Below, one piece after another: positions 34,516 to 45,534 of a stretch of 64,000 bases of DNA. The stretch comes from Sphagnum compactum (Eukaryota; Bryophyta; Sphagnopsida; Sphagnales), in the NCBI GenBank assembly GCA_965153455.1, contig OZ234493.1, positions 6,686,213-6,750,212 on the forward strand, read 5' to 3'. Under the pieces are notes generated by a model. It was not told the DNA's origin, did not search any database, and worked only from the letters and a program-made list of their open reading frames with translations. The first letter of the stretch is position 1, and every line of letters begins with the position of its first letter. The position numbers and the translations under genes are program-made.

Positions 34516-35404
34516 ATCTCCAACTAACAAGGAAAACGCTCTGGTCAAATTGAGTTCCCACCTTGTATCATGTCGGAAACCTATTGTTTGTGAGATTGGC
34601 AAATCTGTATTTGCATTGCAAGCAGAAGTCTGTAATGCTCTAACTCAAGTTCTGAGCATTATGGCTATGATTTTTTGGAAAAGTGTTGCTCATTAAGCAA
34701 ACTCATCTGCAGAAGAATCACAAACTTTCTTCTCAGAGATAATTGATCTTTGAGGAGCCATCCTGCCAGGTGATGTACCTTCAACATTGTGTAGCATTTC
34801 TTGATTTTTTGTAAAAGAGCAGATCTGTTGCACAGTTGTTGTCTATAGTTTGGTTGCTATTGAAATCGGTTTCAAGTTTCAATTTCAGGGTGTGCAACTT
34901 TCTGAGTCCTTCTCTCATACATTTGTACACCTTGTCTGAGAATGGCCTAACAAATTTGAAATAGACCATACTTTATTGAAGTGCACAAGAGTGCATGCCT
35001 ATGCTTTCAACTGATAATGCTGTTCTTGGAACCCTCAATTTGTACCTTGGTTTGTACCACCCCTTTCTCTGTCTATACACCTTCCAACAACAAACAAGTG
35101 CTAGTCTTGGAGTACATTATTGCAGAACAGTCAGAACAAGAGTGAAAAATCACTAATTTTAGAGTATCTTGATTTGTGAAGGAATACAAGCCAAATACCT
35201 GTAGCACACATTCTGATTCTAACTCTTTGTATTCTGAATCTTATCAGACAATGTGCAGCCTCCACCTGCTGGACCATCACACTTCTTTTTTGCTTTGCAA
35301 TTTGCAAGTATACATGAATTTCACAAAAGGTGGTTCCAGGTTGTATGCCCAACTGGACTCTAAGCCTTCTTCTTTGGTGATGATGACGAAGCAGGTGTTT
35401 GAGC
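34516..35404. other. Intergenic space between convergent genes
   Basis: It should contain the 3' untranslated regions of both the PH-like gene and the patatin-like gene. No further coding region is supported. Confidence 0.4.
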
Positions 35405-36874
35405 TTAAGAGAAAAGCTGCAAACGTCCAGGGCTAGGTTTCAGGTTGACAACACTTGATTGGTAAAGATTTCGAGCATTATGCTCTTGCACCAGTAGATC
35501 AGCAAAGCAATCGAGGCGATTCTTATTGCTGCTGTTTTCATTGATGGGTTTTTTATCCATGAAGGGAAGGTGCTCCATGCATGGCTTGCTCATCAGCTCA
35601 TCTGCCAGCTTCAACAACCTGTTCACATTACCTTTGCTTCCATCATCCATTGCTGTCAGTGCTCCACTTGGCAAACCTGATACCTATATGACCGAACAAC
35701 AAACAACAATCATCATGAAAGTTTGTTGTATAAAACTGGTTATATACCTGCATACACACAAGTATTGTGTCATTGCTACTAGAATGGCAGTGCCATCAAG
35801 AAGGTTTTGAGTCTCCAGGGTGTTGTCTGTTGAAACAAAAGAAAGAAATTGGCATGAAGAGCACAATTGAAATCATCATGAAAGTTGTTGAAGGAAAACT
35901 GGTTATACCTGCACACGCAAGTATTGATCTGATTGCTCGCCAAAGGACATACTGACATTGTGATCAACCATTTCTGATATGCCATCCAAGACAATCTTCA
36001 TTATTGGCTTTGCCCATTGAAATGCGCCCCATCGTTTAACTTTGCTGTATTTGTACTTTTGATCAAACTGGCCTGTTCCTAGTGACAAGATTAACATATC
36101 GCCCACTCTGTGCACTCCAGGAAACTCTGCTTTGTTGTGAAGAACATGAGCGATGGCTGCTGCAGTTGGATTGTTCATAACAAGGCCCCCATCAATGCCT
36201 ACAATTGAGGTTTTTCCATTCACAGACATCATTTGAGTAGGTTTGAAGAATGATGGCACTGATGATGTTGCACGACAAATCTCCCATAAATTGAAGTTCC
36301 ATTTGTCATCAGTCAAGGCAGAAGCTCTAGAAAACAGCATTGGTCTTGCATTTTGGAGGTCGTAACATGGAATGAGAATTGGCTTCAGAGTATCTCTTAG
36401 AGTGAGAGGCCTGTTGTCTCTCACCAGATGTTGTTTCAGCACCGATTCAAGGGACTTGCAAGAATATCGAGGGGTGGCCATGCCTTTCAACTTGGACCAT
36501 GCTCGATGCGCCCTCGGGATCCTGAAAATGTTCCTCCCTTTCTCCGCTACAAGCCTCCATGCCTCTTCTGCCGTGAAGAGGGGTTGCCCATCCTCTTTGG
36601 CAGTGAAGAGCATGGTTGCAATAATACCTCCCACACTTGTACCTGCTGCAACATCAAAGTACTCTGCAATCCGAGCGTCTGGGTTGCCACTTTTCTCCTG
36701 GAGAGTTCTTTCCAAGTATTCAAGTATCCGTCCAGGGATGATTCCTCGCATACCGCCTCCATCGATGCAAAGAATGCAGACCTTTCCCTGGTATTGTTGT
36801 CGTTGTCCATCAAGGCTCGGCTCCTTGTGTTCTACAGAATTGCTTGAATCATCGACTTTTTCTTGTTTCGTCAT
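35405..36874 (-). CDS. Patatin-related phospholipase A (pPLA), two exons
   Basis: Minus-strand exons 36874-35909 and 35683-35405 (intron 35908-35684, GT-AG, phase 0) give 414 residues, a usual size for the family. Residues 38-44, DGGGMRG, form the oxyanion hole. GTSVG (78-82) holds the nucleophile Ser80. IDGG with Asp228 completes the Ser-Asp dyad, and NLWEICRATSSVPSFF is a family hallmark. The stretch GISEMVDHNVSMSFG before the splice recalls class III plant pPLAs, whose motif is normally GxGxG with no serine, whereas this protein keeps it. The protein should deacylate phospholipids or galactolipids. No signal or transit peptide is apparent. The intron contains a duplicated copy of the exon 1/intron boundary. 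Confidence 0.9.
35705..35932. repeat. Duplicated exon-intron boundary inside the pPLA intron
   Basis: On the minus strand, the end of exon 1 and the first part of the intron (CAATACTTGCGTGTGCAG then GTATAACCAG, 35932-35869) recur 161 bp downstream in the intron (CAATACTTGTGTGTATGCAG then GTATATAACCAG, 35770-35705), followed in both by AACTTTCATGATGAT. Two donor-like sites result, at 35908 and 35747. Confidence 0.8.
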
Positions 36875-39800
36875 AGACCCTCCTCCACAATATTACTGGA
36901 ATCCTCTCACCCTCTTTGCATCTTGTGCCTGGATTGTGCCCATTCTCATCATTCCCCCTGTGATCGCAAGCAGTGTATCCGGCCAACCTTGGAACTTTAG
37001 ACGCGCTCTGCGTTTCCACACCTGACATCGTTCCGCTTAAGAGCTCCAGGCAGCATTACTCTAGAAAGAAACTATGATACACAAGCGATACGAGTACAAA
37101 CGCTTGCAAGTTTGCAACCCGTTTACTCGATCCCCATGCCGGGAATCGAAAAGCTCCGAGATAATTAGCAACTGTCTGTGGTCGCCATGGCTTCCCTGTT
37201 AAGTAGCATGCGCATGCACCTTACGGAGTGGCCAATCGGGTGGACGATCTGAGAAAGAAGGGTGTTGTTCTGTCATTTTAGCTTCGGTCATTTCTTCTTT
37301 CTGTGTCTTTCCAGTCTGTGCTTATGAAGTGCATAAAGCCTAGCAGATTATCCCCACAAACCATCCCACATAGAAGAGCCTCTCACACTCGGGGCACTGT
37401 ATCGTCCTGTCATTTCCTTTCTTTCCCTTCCTTCATCAGCCTAGGTTTTGTTGGCATTGATTGTCTTTTGCTGCAGTCTTCCTATTCTCTCTCTTTTGAA
37501 ATGTGCACTTAAGAGAATGAATCTAGAATCCAGGTGAACAATTTATGAAAGCGGTTGCTGATGTTTTCTCTAAACGATCTACTCCTCAATCAATCTGCCA
37601 TCTTCAAATTACCCCTTTACACCAAATGCAGCTTTACAGTTAGGCTCTGCCTGAGTTTCCACATCTTTCTTCATTGTTTTCCAACAGATTCAGGCTTGAG
37701 AATGAGAACCTTCACTGAATTGTTCTCAAATTCCTCACTCGAGCTGGAAGAAGCAACCCTGGGAAATCAGAATTCAATAGAAGCTATTGTCCAAAGCATC
37801 AGTAAATTATTCAATTGCAAGGTGGTCATAGATGGGCATGTGCCTCAACACCACTAAGCTCCAATCTTAGGGTTCATATTTGGGTGTATGTGAGAAAATC
37901 TGCCACCCTTCTGAATCTATAGAAGGTCATAAACTCTAGTGGTCATCTTCCAGCTTCCAGCTCCCTCATTCTGTTCAGCACAAATCGGAATGTTACTAGT
38001 AAGCAACACACACCACCACTGTTTTCATGTTACCTTCCACAACAATTGTGAAGAAATTTGTCTCCCTGCTTTATATCCTCACACAGACCTCTGTCTGAAT
38101 CTTGATGCAGATTTCACAAAAGGTACAGTGTGTAAGCTGCATCATGAATCTGATGTCTTCTCAGATATTTTGCTTTAACATTGTGAAAGGGAGACAGTGG
38201 TGGAACTCAGTTGGATATGGAAAGTTGCAGGGAGGTGCAAGCTATGCACACCTGCCCTGCTTGTCTGTAGTAGATGCCTGCCAGTATTGTCATGCTTCTT
38301 CCATTGCTTCATAGAAAACATGGTCATCCTGTATTGCTGCCAACTAATGGTGCTTGCATTGAAGTTGTTTGGGATCAGGGGACTGGAGAAATTGGTTGTA
38401 GGGACACAAAACTGATTCTACAGGTATGAAGCGCATCAACATCTGTCTTTATTCTGAATAGCACTATAGTAAGCCTTGAGGCTTTCACATATTGTAATGG
38501 AGGTGTGATAAGTTTTCCGGCACACCCAACCATCAAGATTGGCCTTAAGGTTGAGATAACAGAAATGTGTGAAATCTTTCTGAACCTCTGTCAGTGTGAC
38601 CATCCAGCGAAGGGATGTTGACCAGGTTTGGATTGATATCATGATAATAGCATGCATGATGCAACATTGGTAAAAAATTGCAGTCCAGCTACTTGAATTG
38701 GACTTTCTTCGAGCTACCATGGTCATTGCACCATGAGCCTTTAGTTAGGTGAAGACACATGAGATCATAGCTCAAACACTGGAAGTTGTTGGGATCTTAC
38801 TCAAATAGTTGCAGCTCCAGGATGATTGGTCAAAAGACCACATCTTCATCAGTCCATGGCTCAGGGTTTCTGTAATGAAATGGTATGCATGTTTTTCTGG
38901 TTCCTGCAACAACACCAGGTATTTCAAACAACACATTCATGGTGTTCCATGCATTTTGAGAGTAATTGCCTGCTTGATGATGTGTACAAAAGACCTACAA
39001 ATGAACTTCTTTACTATATTATCTTTCCCAAGTGCAAAACAATTCAGGAGTTGCTCAGTGATATGCATACATCAAGGGTGTTGAGTTAACAGCCACTTTG
39101 CAGCAAGGATGAAATTGACCTAGATGACACTAGCGAAGAAATTCAGTCTATCGATGAAAAAGTCAACCAGGGAATCTTGAATTGATGCTTGAAAGTAGGA
39201 ACTCTTTGCAAAATTCTCTCTGATAAGCAATGTAGAGGCTACCAGATTCTACTGAGTAGTCAGTGTATGAAAACATTTCCTGCCACATGTAGGAGATAAA
39301 GAGCTTCACAACAAAGAAATTTATCCTCCACCTTCATGCTGATGTGCAGATATCTACCATCACCGAGCCTAAGCCATGGCCTTGGCTTCTAATGATTGAG
39401 GTAGAGGCTTGATTTTTCTTAGCCTATTTGAGTGGTCACCAGTTTCACCTGATTTAAATGGGGGAGCTATTCCAGTCTTATTCTCTCCATCTATCTGGGA
39501 ACCTCACATCTTACACAAACACTTGATTGTGAAGATCCTGATTGTGCGAAGGTGTCTGGGGAACAACATCAAGGATGTGCTTGCAGTGCTTATTCTGTTT
39601 GTACCCAACAACAATGCTATGTCATGAATGTTTGAGCTGTTTGCTGGATGTTGGCACTTGTATTGACCACCTCAGCAGAAGCCCACAAGTCTTGTGATCT
39701 ACAACCTACGAAAAGGTGTATCGGTTCCAAATTCACAAACCAGGCTCTGAGCTTTTGACTAGGTGTGGTGCATTCCCTTTCAGAATGCAGAGTTTGTGTG

Positions 39801-41086
39801 GAATGCATTTAGGATGCTTGACAAGCTGCAAAGGAAGCAAGAAATTTCTCAACTAAAGCACAAAGCTACTGACAAACATAGGCAGCACACCGAAACATAT
39901 GGCTGTTTAGTGTTTACCATGGTAAGGGACACCTGCTGAGGTGTGAACTTGCAAGCAGACCTTTGCAGATTTCTAGACCAAACAAGTAGAGACCTTAACA
40001 ACAAACTGCAGAAAAACTAAAAGAGAAACATTGACTAATATGAGGAAACCAGAATAGGTGCAGTTTGACAAAAGAGAAACAATCTCTTCACTGTCTGGTT
40101 AGCACCGATAGCTAGGTATAATGTAGTAAATGATTACCTGAACATCCATTTCTGACTTTGTTTCTTAATTATCAAGTACAGGAGGCCCACATCAAACACC
40201 AACCTAAGTACTGAGTTTTTTTCTCACAAATCTGAAATGTGATGGAAGATTCAACCATGAGGCTTGCTAGCAAGCCAAACAAGAATTGGAATATAATCTC
40301 GAAGTAAAACTGAAAAGAGAAGTAAGAACAAAGAAGAAACAGTAAAATGCAAAAAATAAAATAAAACAAGCACAGAGAGAACTGAAAGTGGGAAACAGGC
40401 TGACCAAATAACTTTTAGAACAAGACCATTAACTGATGTTTTCAAGACTGCACAGTGATTCCTCCACACAAAAACAAGCAGACATGCATTTTGTTGTTTC
40501 TGCTCTCTGGATGTGAACTGGAAACTGTGGAGTTAAACAAGGTTTTGACATCTTGCATGAAAAAGAGAGGAGTGAAAGCAGACATTGGAGCAGATGAGTA
40601 GATCCCAGACAACACAAGAAATTACAAAAACCTGGCGAAATAAATTGCGGAGATGAAAGTGTAAATCTCATCAATAGTAAGGGGTCAAACACTTCCTGGG
40701 GTTATTTTTGCAGCATGGCAGTGACATGAAAAAGAGTGGCACAGTCTACAAATGAATCTCCTAGATGCAGCAAACCTACCAGGCTTTGTGGTCACAGCTT
40801 TGAAACAAAGTTGAAATAAAGCTTGAAGAAGCCATCACCATAGCTCAAGTGATAACAAAGCTCCAACAAATGCCAAGATACGTTGCCTGAATTACCAATT
40901 CACAATTCATGGGGATCAACTGCAGTAACAACATAAGAGACAAAACAAGAGAAAGGTCAGTTGTCCATACAATGGCCAGGTTCAAGCAGGTTGGCAGCCA
41001 ACAGTGAATTGGTCTAACAAGAATTGTAACTGTGGTCATGTCTGTGTGTGTCAGGATTTGGATGCTAGTACTCTGGTGTACCTATT
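36875..41086. other. Long stretch without an assignable gene
   Basis: The first 300-400 bp (36875-37270) should be the promoter of the minus-strand pPLA gene, with a plus-strand GCCAATCGG CCAAT-type site near 37231. Beyond it many short frames exist. Two look slightly more protein-like, 38726-38436 (minus: KANLDGWVCRKTYHTSI) and 38826-39089 (plus: ELLYYIIFPKCKTIQELLSD), but I recognise neither, and they lie on opposite strands with no splice signals that join them. They may be worn fragments of a repeated gene family. Confidence 0.35.
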
Positions 41087-41353
41087 TTACACTATCAGGC
41101 TCATCTCAAGAATGCTCAGTAGTACACTCAATGTAAAAATCCTCAAGGGATTTGTGTAACTGCTGTTTGAGACCTGTTTCATCAAAACTGCCAAAGAGTT
41201 TCTGCCATAACTTTGAAAGAATCCCACTGCAAGAGTCTTGTGAGAATTCCTCTCATATTTAGACTTAAAGCTATCAAACTCATCTGAATTGTCAGTGACA
41301 TTCAAAATGCAAACATTATTGAAATGCTGACCAAAAGATTCTATTGAACGCAT
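41087..41353 (-). other. Unrecognised 88-codon frame next to the nuclease relic
   Basis: The minus-strand frame MRSIESFGQHFNNVC, then KTLAVGFFQSYGRNSLAVLM, follows the nuclease relic after two stops. It has fair amino-acid composition but no domain I recognise. It could be a remnant of the same gene or chance. Confidence 0.2.
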
Positions 41354-41371
41354 TTAAGTCGTCAGTAGTGA

Positions 41372-42235
41372 TCAGAGACTCCCCTGGATGAATGCTTTGG
41401 GCAGAACGTCAAAAAGCTTCTGTGCTGGAATCTGAGGTGAAGGACCATCATATTGAACATTCTCATACAATGTCAGAGACTGCATCATTCTTGGTATGTG
41501 ACTGTAGTTAGCAGTGGACCAACTTGGTTGTGTCCTAGGAACTTCCTCCCATCGCTCTACCAGATTTTGCCGGTCCATCCGGTTGATGCTCCACAGGATC
41601 ACTATGTGAATTTTCCCATCACTGTAGGTGAGCCAATAGGCGGCATCTGCACGCAAATTAGCATGTGACTCTGACACATCAACTTCAATCACAAAACTTG
41701 GCCAATCTTCTTCCAAGCCACGAGAATAAGGTTTAGGTTTGTAACCCACATCTACTTCCTTCGATCTGCGTGAATGGCTTCCAAATCTAGCTGATCCAAT
41801 TGCTACAATTGATTCATGAACGCGTAGATCCCACAACTTCCCTTCAAACATACGAGCAAACTCATGTGCTGCACATTCATGCACAACACCAACCATAAGC
41901 TTCACAATCAGAACCTGTTCTTTCCCATTGTGCAGAATTGTCATGCATGGTAGCCAACGTTGTCTTTTCTCGCGAATCTTATCAATCTCATCAAGACTCT
42001 CTTGACTCACACCTGTAAAAGCCAAGTATTGAGGTGTCTTTGTACCCTCAACCAAACTCCTCAAGCATGTCATGCAAGTCCTCTTTTAAAGCAACCAAGT
42101 TTGTGAAAGGGGCTTGGGTAATATTAGCTTATCCCATGAGCACTTCTTCCAAATCCGCATCTTCTAGAGTTGGACTCAGATCCCTTGAAGTTGATCAGGA
42201 TGACACAAACTTGACATCATTCTCCGCGCCATGGT
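41372..42235 (-). pseudogene. PD-(D/E)XK (Uma2-like) nuclease-fold protein, broken
   Basis: The main open part (42073-41372, 233 codons) reads KIREKRQRWLPCMTI, EFARMFEGKLWDLRVHESI, GSHSRRSKEVDVGYKP, WPSFVIEVDVSESHANLRAD and AAYWLTYSDGKIHIVILWSI. The acidic residue before GYKP, the hydrophobic strand with IEVDVSES, and the aromatic WLT segment follow the core of PD-(D/E)XK nucleases related to Uma2. Close relatives, as I remember them, are frequent in fungi. The likely N-terminus continues upstream in another frame (DLSPTLEDADLEEVLMG, APFTNLVALKEDLHDMLEEFG, 42235-42050), broken by stops at 42195 and 42129 and by a frameshift near 42050. The methionine at 42073 is only the first in the surviving frame and a stop lies just before it. 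I read it as a decayed gene; a role in DNA cleavage or mobile elements is inference. Confidence 0.6.
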
Positions 42236-42419
42236 ATAAAGCCATCTTGGAGATGCTGCACCTGAACCAGTGCACAATATATTTCAACACTTTGATCATC
42301 TTGGAAACAAACATTCAATCCAGCAAACAATTGCATCAAGTCAATCTCAAAATGCAAGAAAATTGACAAAAGAAAAAGCAACTCTAATCACTTCCCAGAA
42401 CGCAACCCTAATCCTAAAA

Positions 42420-42640
42420 CTAAACTGACACAGTTTGAAAATCAGGAAGGAAAACAAAATGCCACAACACCAGTGGCATTGCATTGTGCAAGGGTTTGAA
42501 AATAAGAAAGAGAAGAATGTCACAATAGCAGTGGTGTATTGTGACAGTGTTTGAAAATCAGAAATAAAACAATGTCACAAGGTTTGAAAATTAAAAAGAA
42601 AGCTTGAATGTCGTAATAGCACTACGGTGACACTAAATAA
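42420..42640. repeat. Four degenerate units starting GTTTGAAAAT
   Basis: GTTTGAAAATCAGGAAG, GTTTGAAAATAAGAAAG, GTTTGAAAATCAGAAAT and GTTTGAAAATTAAAAAG begin at about 42433, 42494, 42549 and 42582. Most are followed by AATGTCACAATAGCAGTGG-like words. Spacing is 33-61 bp. The tract may lie in the former upstream region of the nuclease relic. Confidence 0.6.
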
Positions 42641-43002
42641 CACTTTCAAATGCAGAGATATCAAAGACAACAAGAAACACTTCAGTGCCACTAGAGCACA
42701 CCGCCGCCTCCCAATCCGTCACAAAAAGGAAAACGAAAAGAGAAAAAGTTGACTCTGAAATTTGTTTGATCTCATTGCCTTGTGAAAAAAACAGACACTG
42801 ATCACTGCTGAACCGCACCTTCCCGCAGCAGAATTTTCAAATGCCTTCTCGCGAACGCGTCTGCTGCGACAGACGAGAAGTACGCGGATAGAAGTGCAAT
42901 GTGGTTTACAACTTGTTTTACCTTTGACAGGAGATGAGTTTTATGATATTCTGGGGTCAATTTTAGAATTTGAAAGTTCTATTCTCTTTTGAGTTTACTG
43001 CA

Positions 43003-43089
43003 GGATATTGTGAAGGTGGAGACTTCAGATGACAAGCCTGTTGTTCCTGTCTTGATTCACAACATTTCAGTGGTTGATGAGCATTGATC
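43003..43089 (+). other. Orphan terminal-exon-like segment
   Basis: After a strong acceptor (TTTTGAGTTTACTGCAG) the plus strand reads DIVKVETSDDKPVVPVLIHN, then ISVVDEH and a stop. It looks like the last exon of a conserved protein, but I do not recognise it and no upstream exon was found in the preceding kilobase. It may be a captured or relic exon. Confidence 0.3.
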
Positions 43090-44709
43090 ATGCATCATAT
43101 GGATCATTGATTACCATAACCTGCTGGAGCTTTTAATGCTTCACATCTGTATTGAAATGGAAGCCCTGGTGAGAATAGGGTTTCTCCAGTTGTATTTTTT
43201 CTTTTTGCCATGTTGGCAATGGGTCAAATTACTCAATCCTTATTTTATCATTTCTGTGTACTGTGCAGTCCCTCTTTTGTGTAGTGGAGTACCTTTGGAT
43301 GGGTCTTTGTGCCCCAAGGCAAACAGTTAACGTCCTATTTTTACCCCTCCTTTCTGGTGGTTCACATGAACCTGATTGCATGGATGAGATTGAGAGCAGG
43401 TGTTGAATGGGCTCTTTCATAGAGAATCTTACCTGGATTGCAAGCTGTTGTTGGATGCTTTAGGTAGACTGTAGCTATTTAGCTGCAAGATAGTTTGCTG
43501 TATGCTACTTCGGCTTGTAAGCAATAAAAAGGTGGTATATATTGCAGGTCCACAGGTTGCAAAAGGTTTCAGGAATTTCAAATTTAGAGCCAGAGAGTTA
43601 CCTCTCTCTGCAAGGATGAGTGTTTGATTTTATGTGAACAAAGTTTGTATTGTACCAGCCAAGCTCATTCAGATGACATTGGACACTCTAGGTTCGTATT
43701 TGAGTGAAGATGATGGATTAAGAGTACTGACTCTGAGTGATTTTGAGATGGGATCATGAGCACATTTCTGGTTCTCTAGTGTGAACTACAGAATTTTCCT
43801 GAATTGTGATCCTGTTCTGTGATTCATAAGCAGGATTGTGAACTTCTGTAAGATTCACTGGAACAATTGCCCTGGAAGGTCCAGCCATTCTGGTTACTTT
43901 GATATTGGAACTCCAAACTTTCCTACCTAGGTGGATGTTTGGAGCCTTTCTATGGTTTGTTACCAGGTTAAATCTGGTGAGAAGCCATTCCACCAGGAAT
44001 CCGACATTCGAACAATCCATGCTCAAATACGAGATCCAAAATTTAGACCATTTTTTCCACAAGATTGTCCTGACTAGATCAGCAGCTGCATCAGTAGCTG
44101 CTGGGAGCTATCTCCTGATAAGCAACCAACATTCTCTGACATTTGAGCAAGGCTCAAGCTTGCAAAAGCATTCAGCTTGGGAATCACTCATCTCCAACCT
44201 TGTATGCATTTGCTTTCACATAAGCAGCCAGACAACCAAGGAACCAGGTCATCACATAATGAAATTCCTCAATCTATCAGTTCAATAACTGACTACTTGC
44301 ATACAATTCATGCAATTTTGCTAGCAAACTGAGCATGCCCATTGGTTAGTTCAAGATTAGGCCAAATTTCTGCTTGTTTGTGCATCATCAGTTGTGCTAT
44401 TCCTTGATTGCAACACTTTGTTGACATTGAAGATGTCTACAAGTAAGAAATATTGTTAGTTGAACCAGTTTGCGCAAGCCTTGGAAAAACTTGTAATCCA
44501 GTGTCTTGCCTTGTCACTGAATGTTGTTCTGGTTTGGCTTTATTTCCAGTGGTGAGATGATAGCATCGCCGCTACATGAAGCTATTCTTGGTGATGGAAG
44601 CATTACCAGAGTGCTTGTTGTGAGAAGTCAAGGACAGAACTATTTGTGAAGAATCTTTGCTTCATGAACCATGATTTGCTTGGTGGCAACAGACCCAATT
44701 TGGAGTTAA
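43090..44709. other. Unassigned stretch before the 44.8-kb ORF
   Basis: Several short frames on both strands (for example 44062-43754, minus) have no recognisable domain. If the ORF at 44773 is spliced, upstream exons would lie here, but none could be identified. Confidence 0.3.
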
Positions 44710-44772
44710 TTTTGGAGATTGGCTTGGATAGCAACAAAGAGTGGAAGCATTGCAGAGCTTCTCTCCGCATCC

Positions 44773-45534
44773 ATGCTGCAAGCAAAATGCATTGGCCAGA
44801 AAGGGTTGTTTCAACAGATTGACTCATTCTTGGCAGAAAGGAACTCACTGTTGACTTCCTCAAGGTGGCTTGCATCTTGGCAAGGGGACTTGAGAATTGA
44901 AGATTGCAGAAATTGGAGGACTTTCCAAAAGGTGGAAAAAGTGAATAGGGTTCATGTTGTATGGCTCTTGTATGAAGTGTTTGAAAGTATCAAAATTGAG
45001 TGGAAACATTTGAACGATATCATGAAAAAACATGAAGTTCCACTACAGATTCTGATTTTAACAAACCCTGAGAAGGACCCCACTGGTGGGTTCTTGGAAA
45101 GGAATTTTCTGGGAAATAATGGTTTCCTGTTTCCAGATGTGTCCACATCATCTGGACAAGTTCACTTCATCACAATCCCATCACACTGTTTGAGCAGCGT
45201 GATAGACATGGCAAAAGGTTACCAACAGCCATTTATGGATCACCTCCCCAATCAATCCTCGAAGGACACATTGTCTCTAACACAATTGGATCACAGGGCT
45301 CTTTCGGGAAGTACAGAGGTACTCAAGACATTTTCCAACATACAAAAGACAGCTCACATCATCTGCAAGATTGCATCAATTTTGCGCAGGAAGGGAGTCA
45401 CCATGAACAAAGCACCCTTCATGCTTTCTATTGTTTGGGCTGCATTAACCTTCTTGCTTTCACAAAGGGTGGATGGTGCTAAGTGTCTATTTATTTTTGT
45501 CATAGTTTTCATCGACCTCACTTATGGAGTCTAA
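44773..45534 (+). CDS. Unrecognised 253-codon protein (possible last exon)
   Basis: The frame is open from 44710. The first ATG is 44773 and the stop is TAA at 45532-45534. At 253 codons it is one of the longest unexplained frames in the window. Segments with believable protein character are QQIDSFLAERNSLLTSSRWL, NRVHVVWLLYEVFESIKIEW, VPLQILILTNPEKDPTGGFL and STSSGQVHFITIPSHCLSSV. The last 35 residues turn hydrophobic (LSIVWAALTFLLSQ, then CLFIFVIVFIDLTYGV), either a membrane anchor or read-through past the real end. I do not know the family. Because no ATG precedes the conserved-looking start, the segment may be the last exon of a larger gene, with a weak acceptor at about 44717. Function is not assigned. 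Confidence 0.4.
   Translation: MLQAKCIGQKGLFQQIDSFLAERNSLLTSSRWLASWQGDLRIEDCRNWRTFQKVEKVNRVHVVWLLYEVFESIKIEWKHLNDIMKKHEVPLQILILTNPEKDPTGGFLERNFLGNNGFLFPDVSTSSGQVHFITIPSHCLSSVIDMAKGYQQPFMDHLPNQSSKDTLSLTQLDHRALSGSTEVLKTFSNIQKTAHIICKIASILRRKGVTMNKAPFMLSIVWAALTFLLSQRVDGAKCLFIFVIVFIDLTYGV

Noticed and set aside
38826-39089. Possible fragment of an E3 ligase (HECT-like) domain
   Set aside because: The residues do not match the HECT Cys-containing end on close reading, so no family was assigned.
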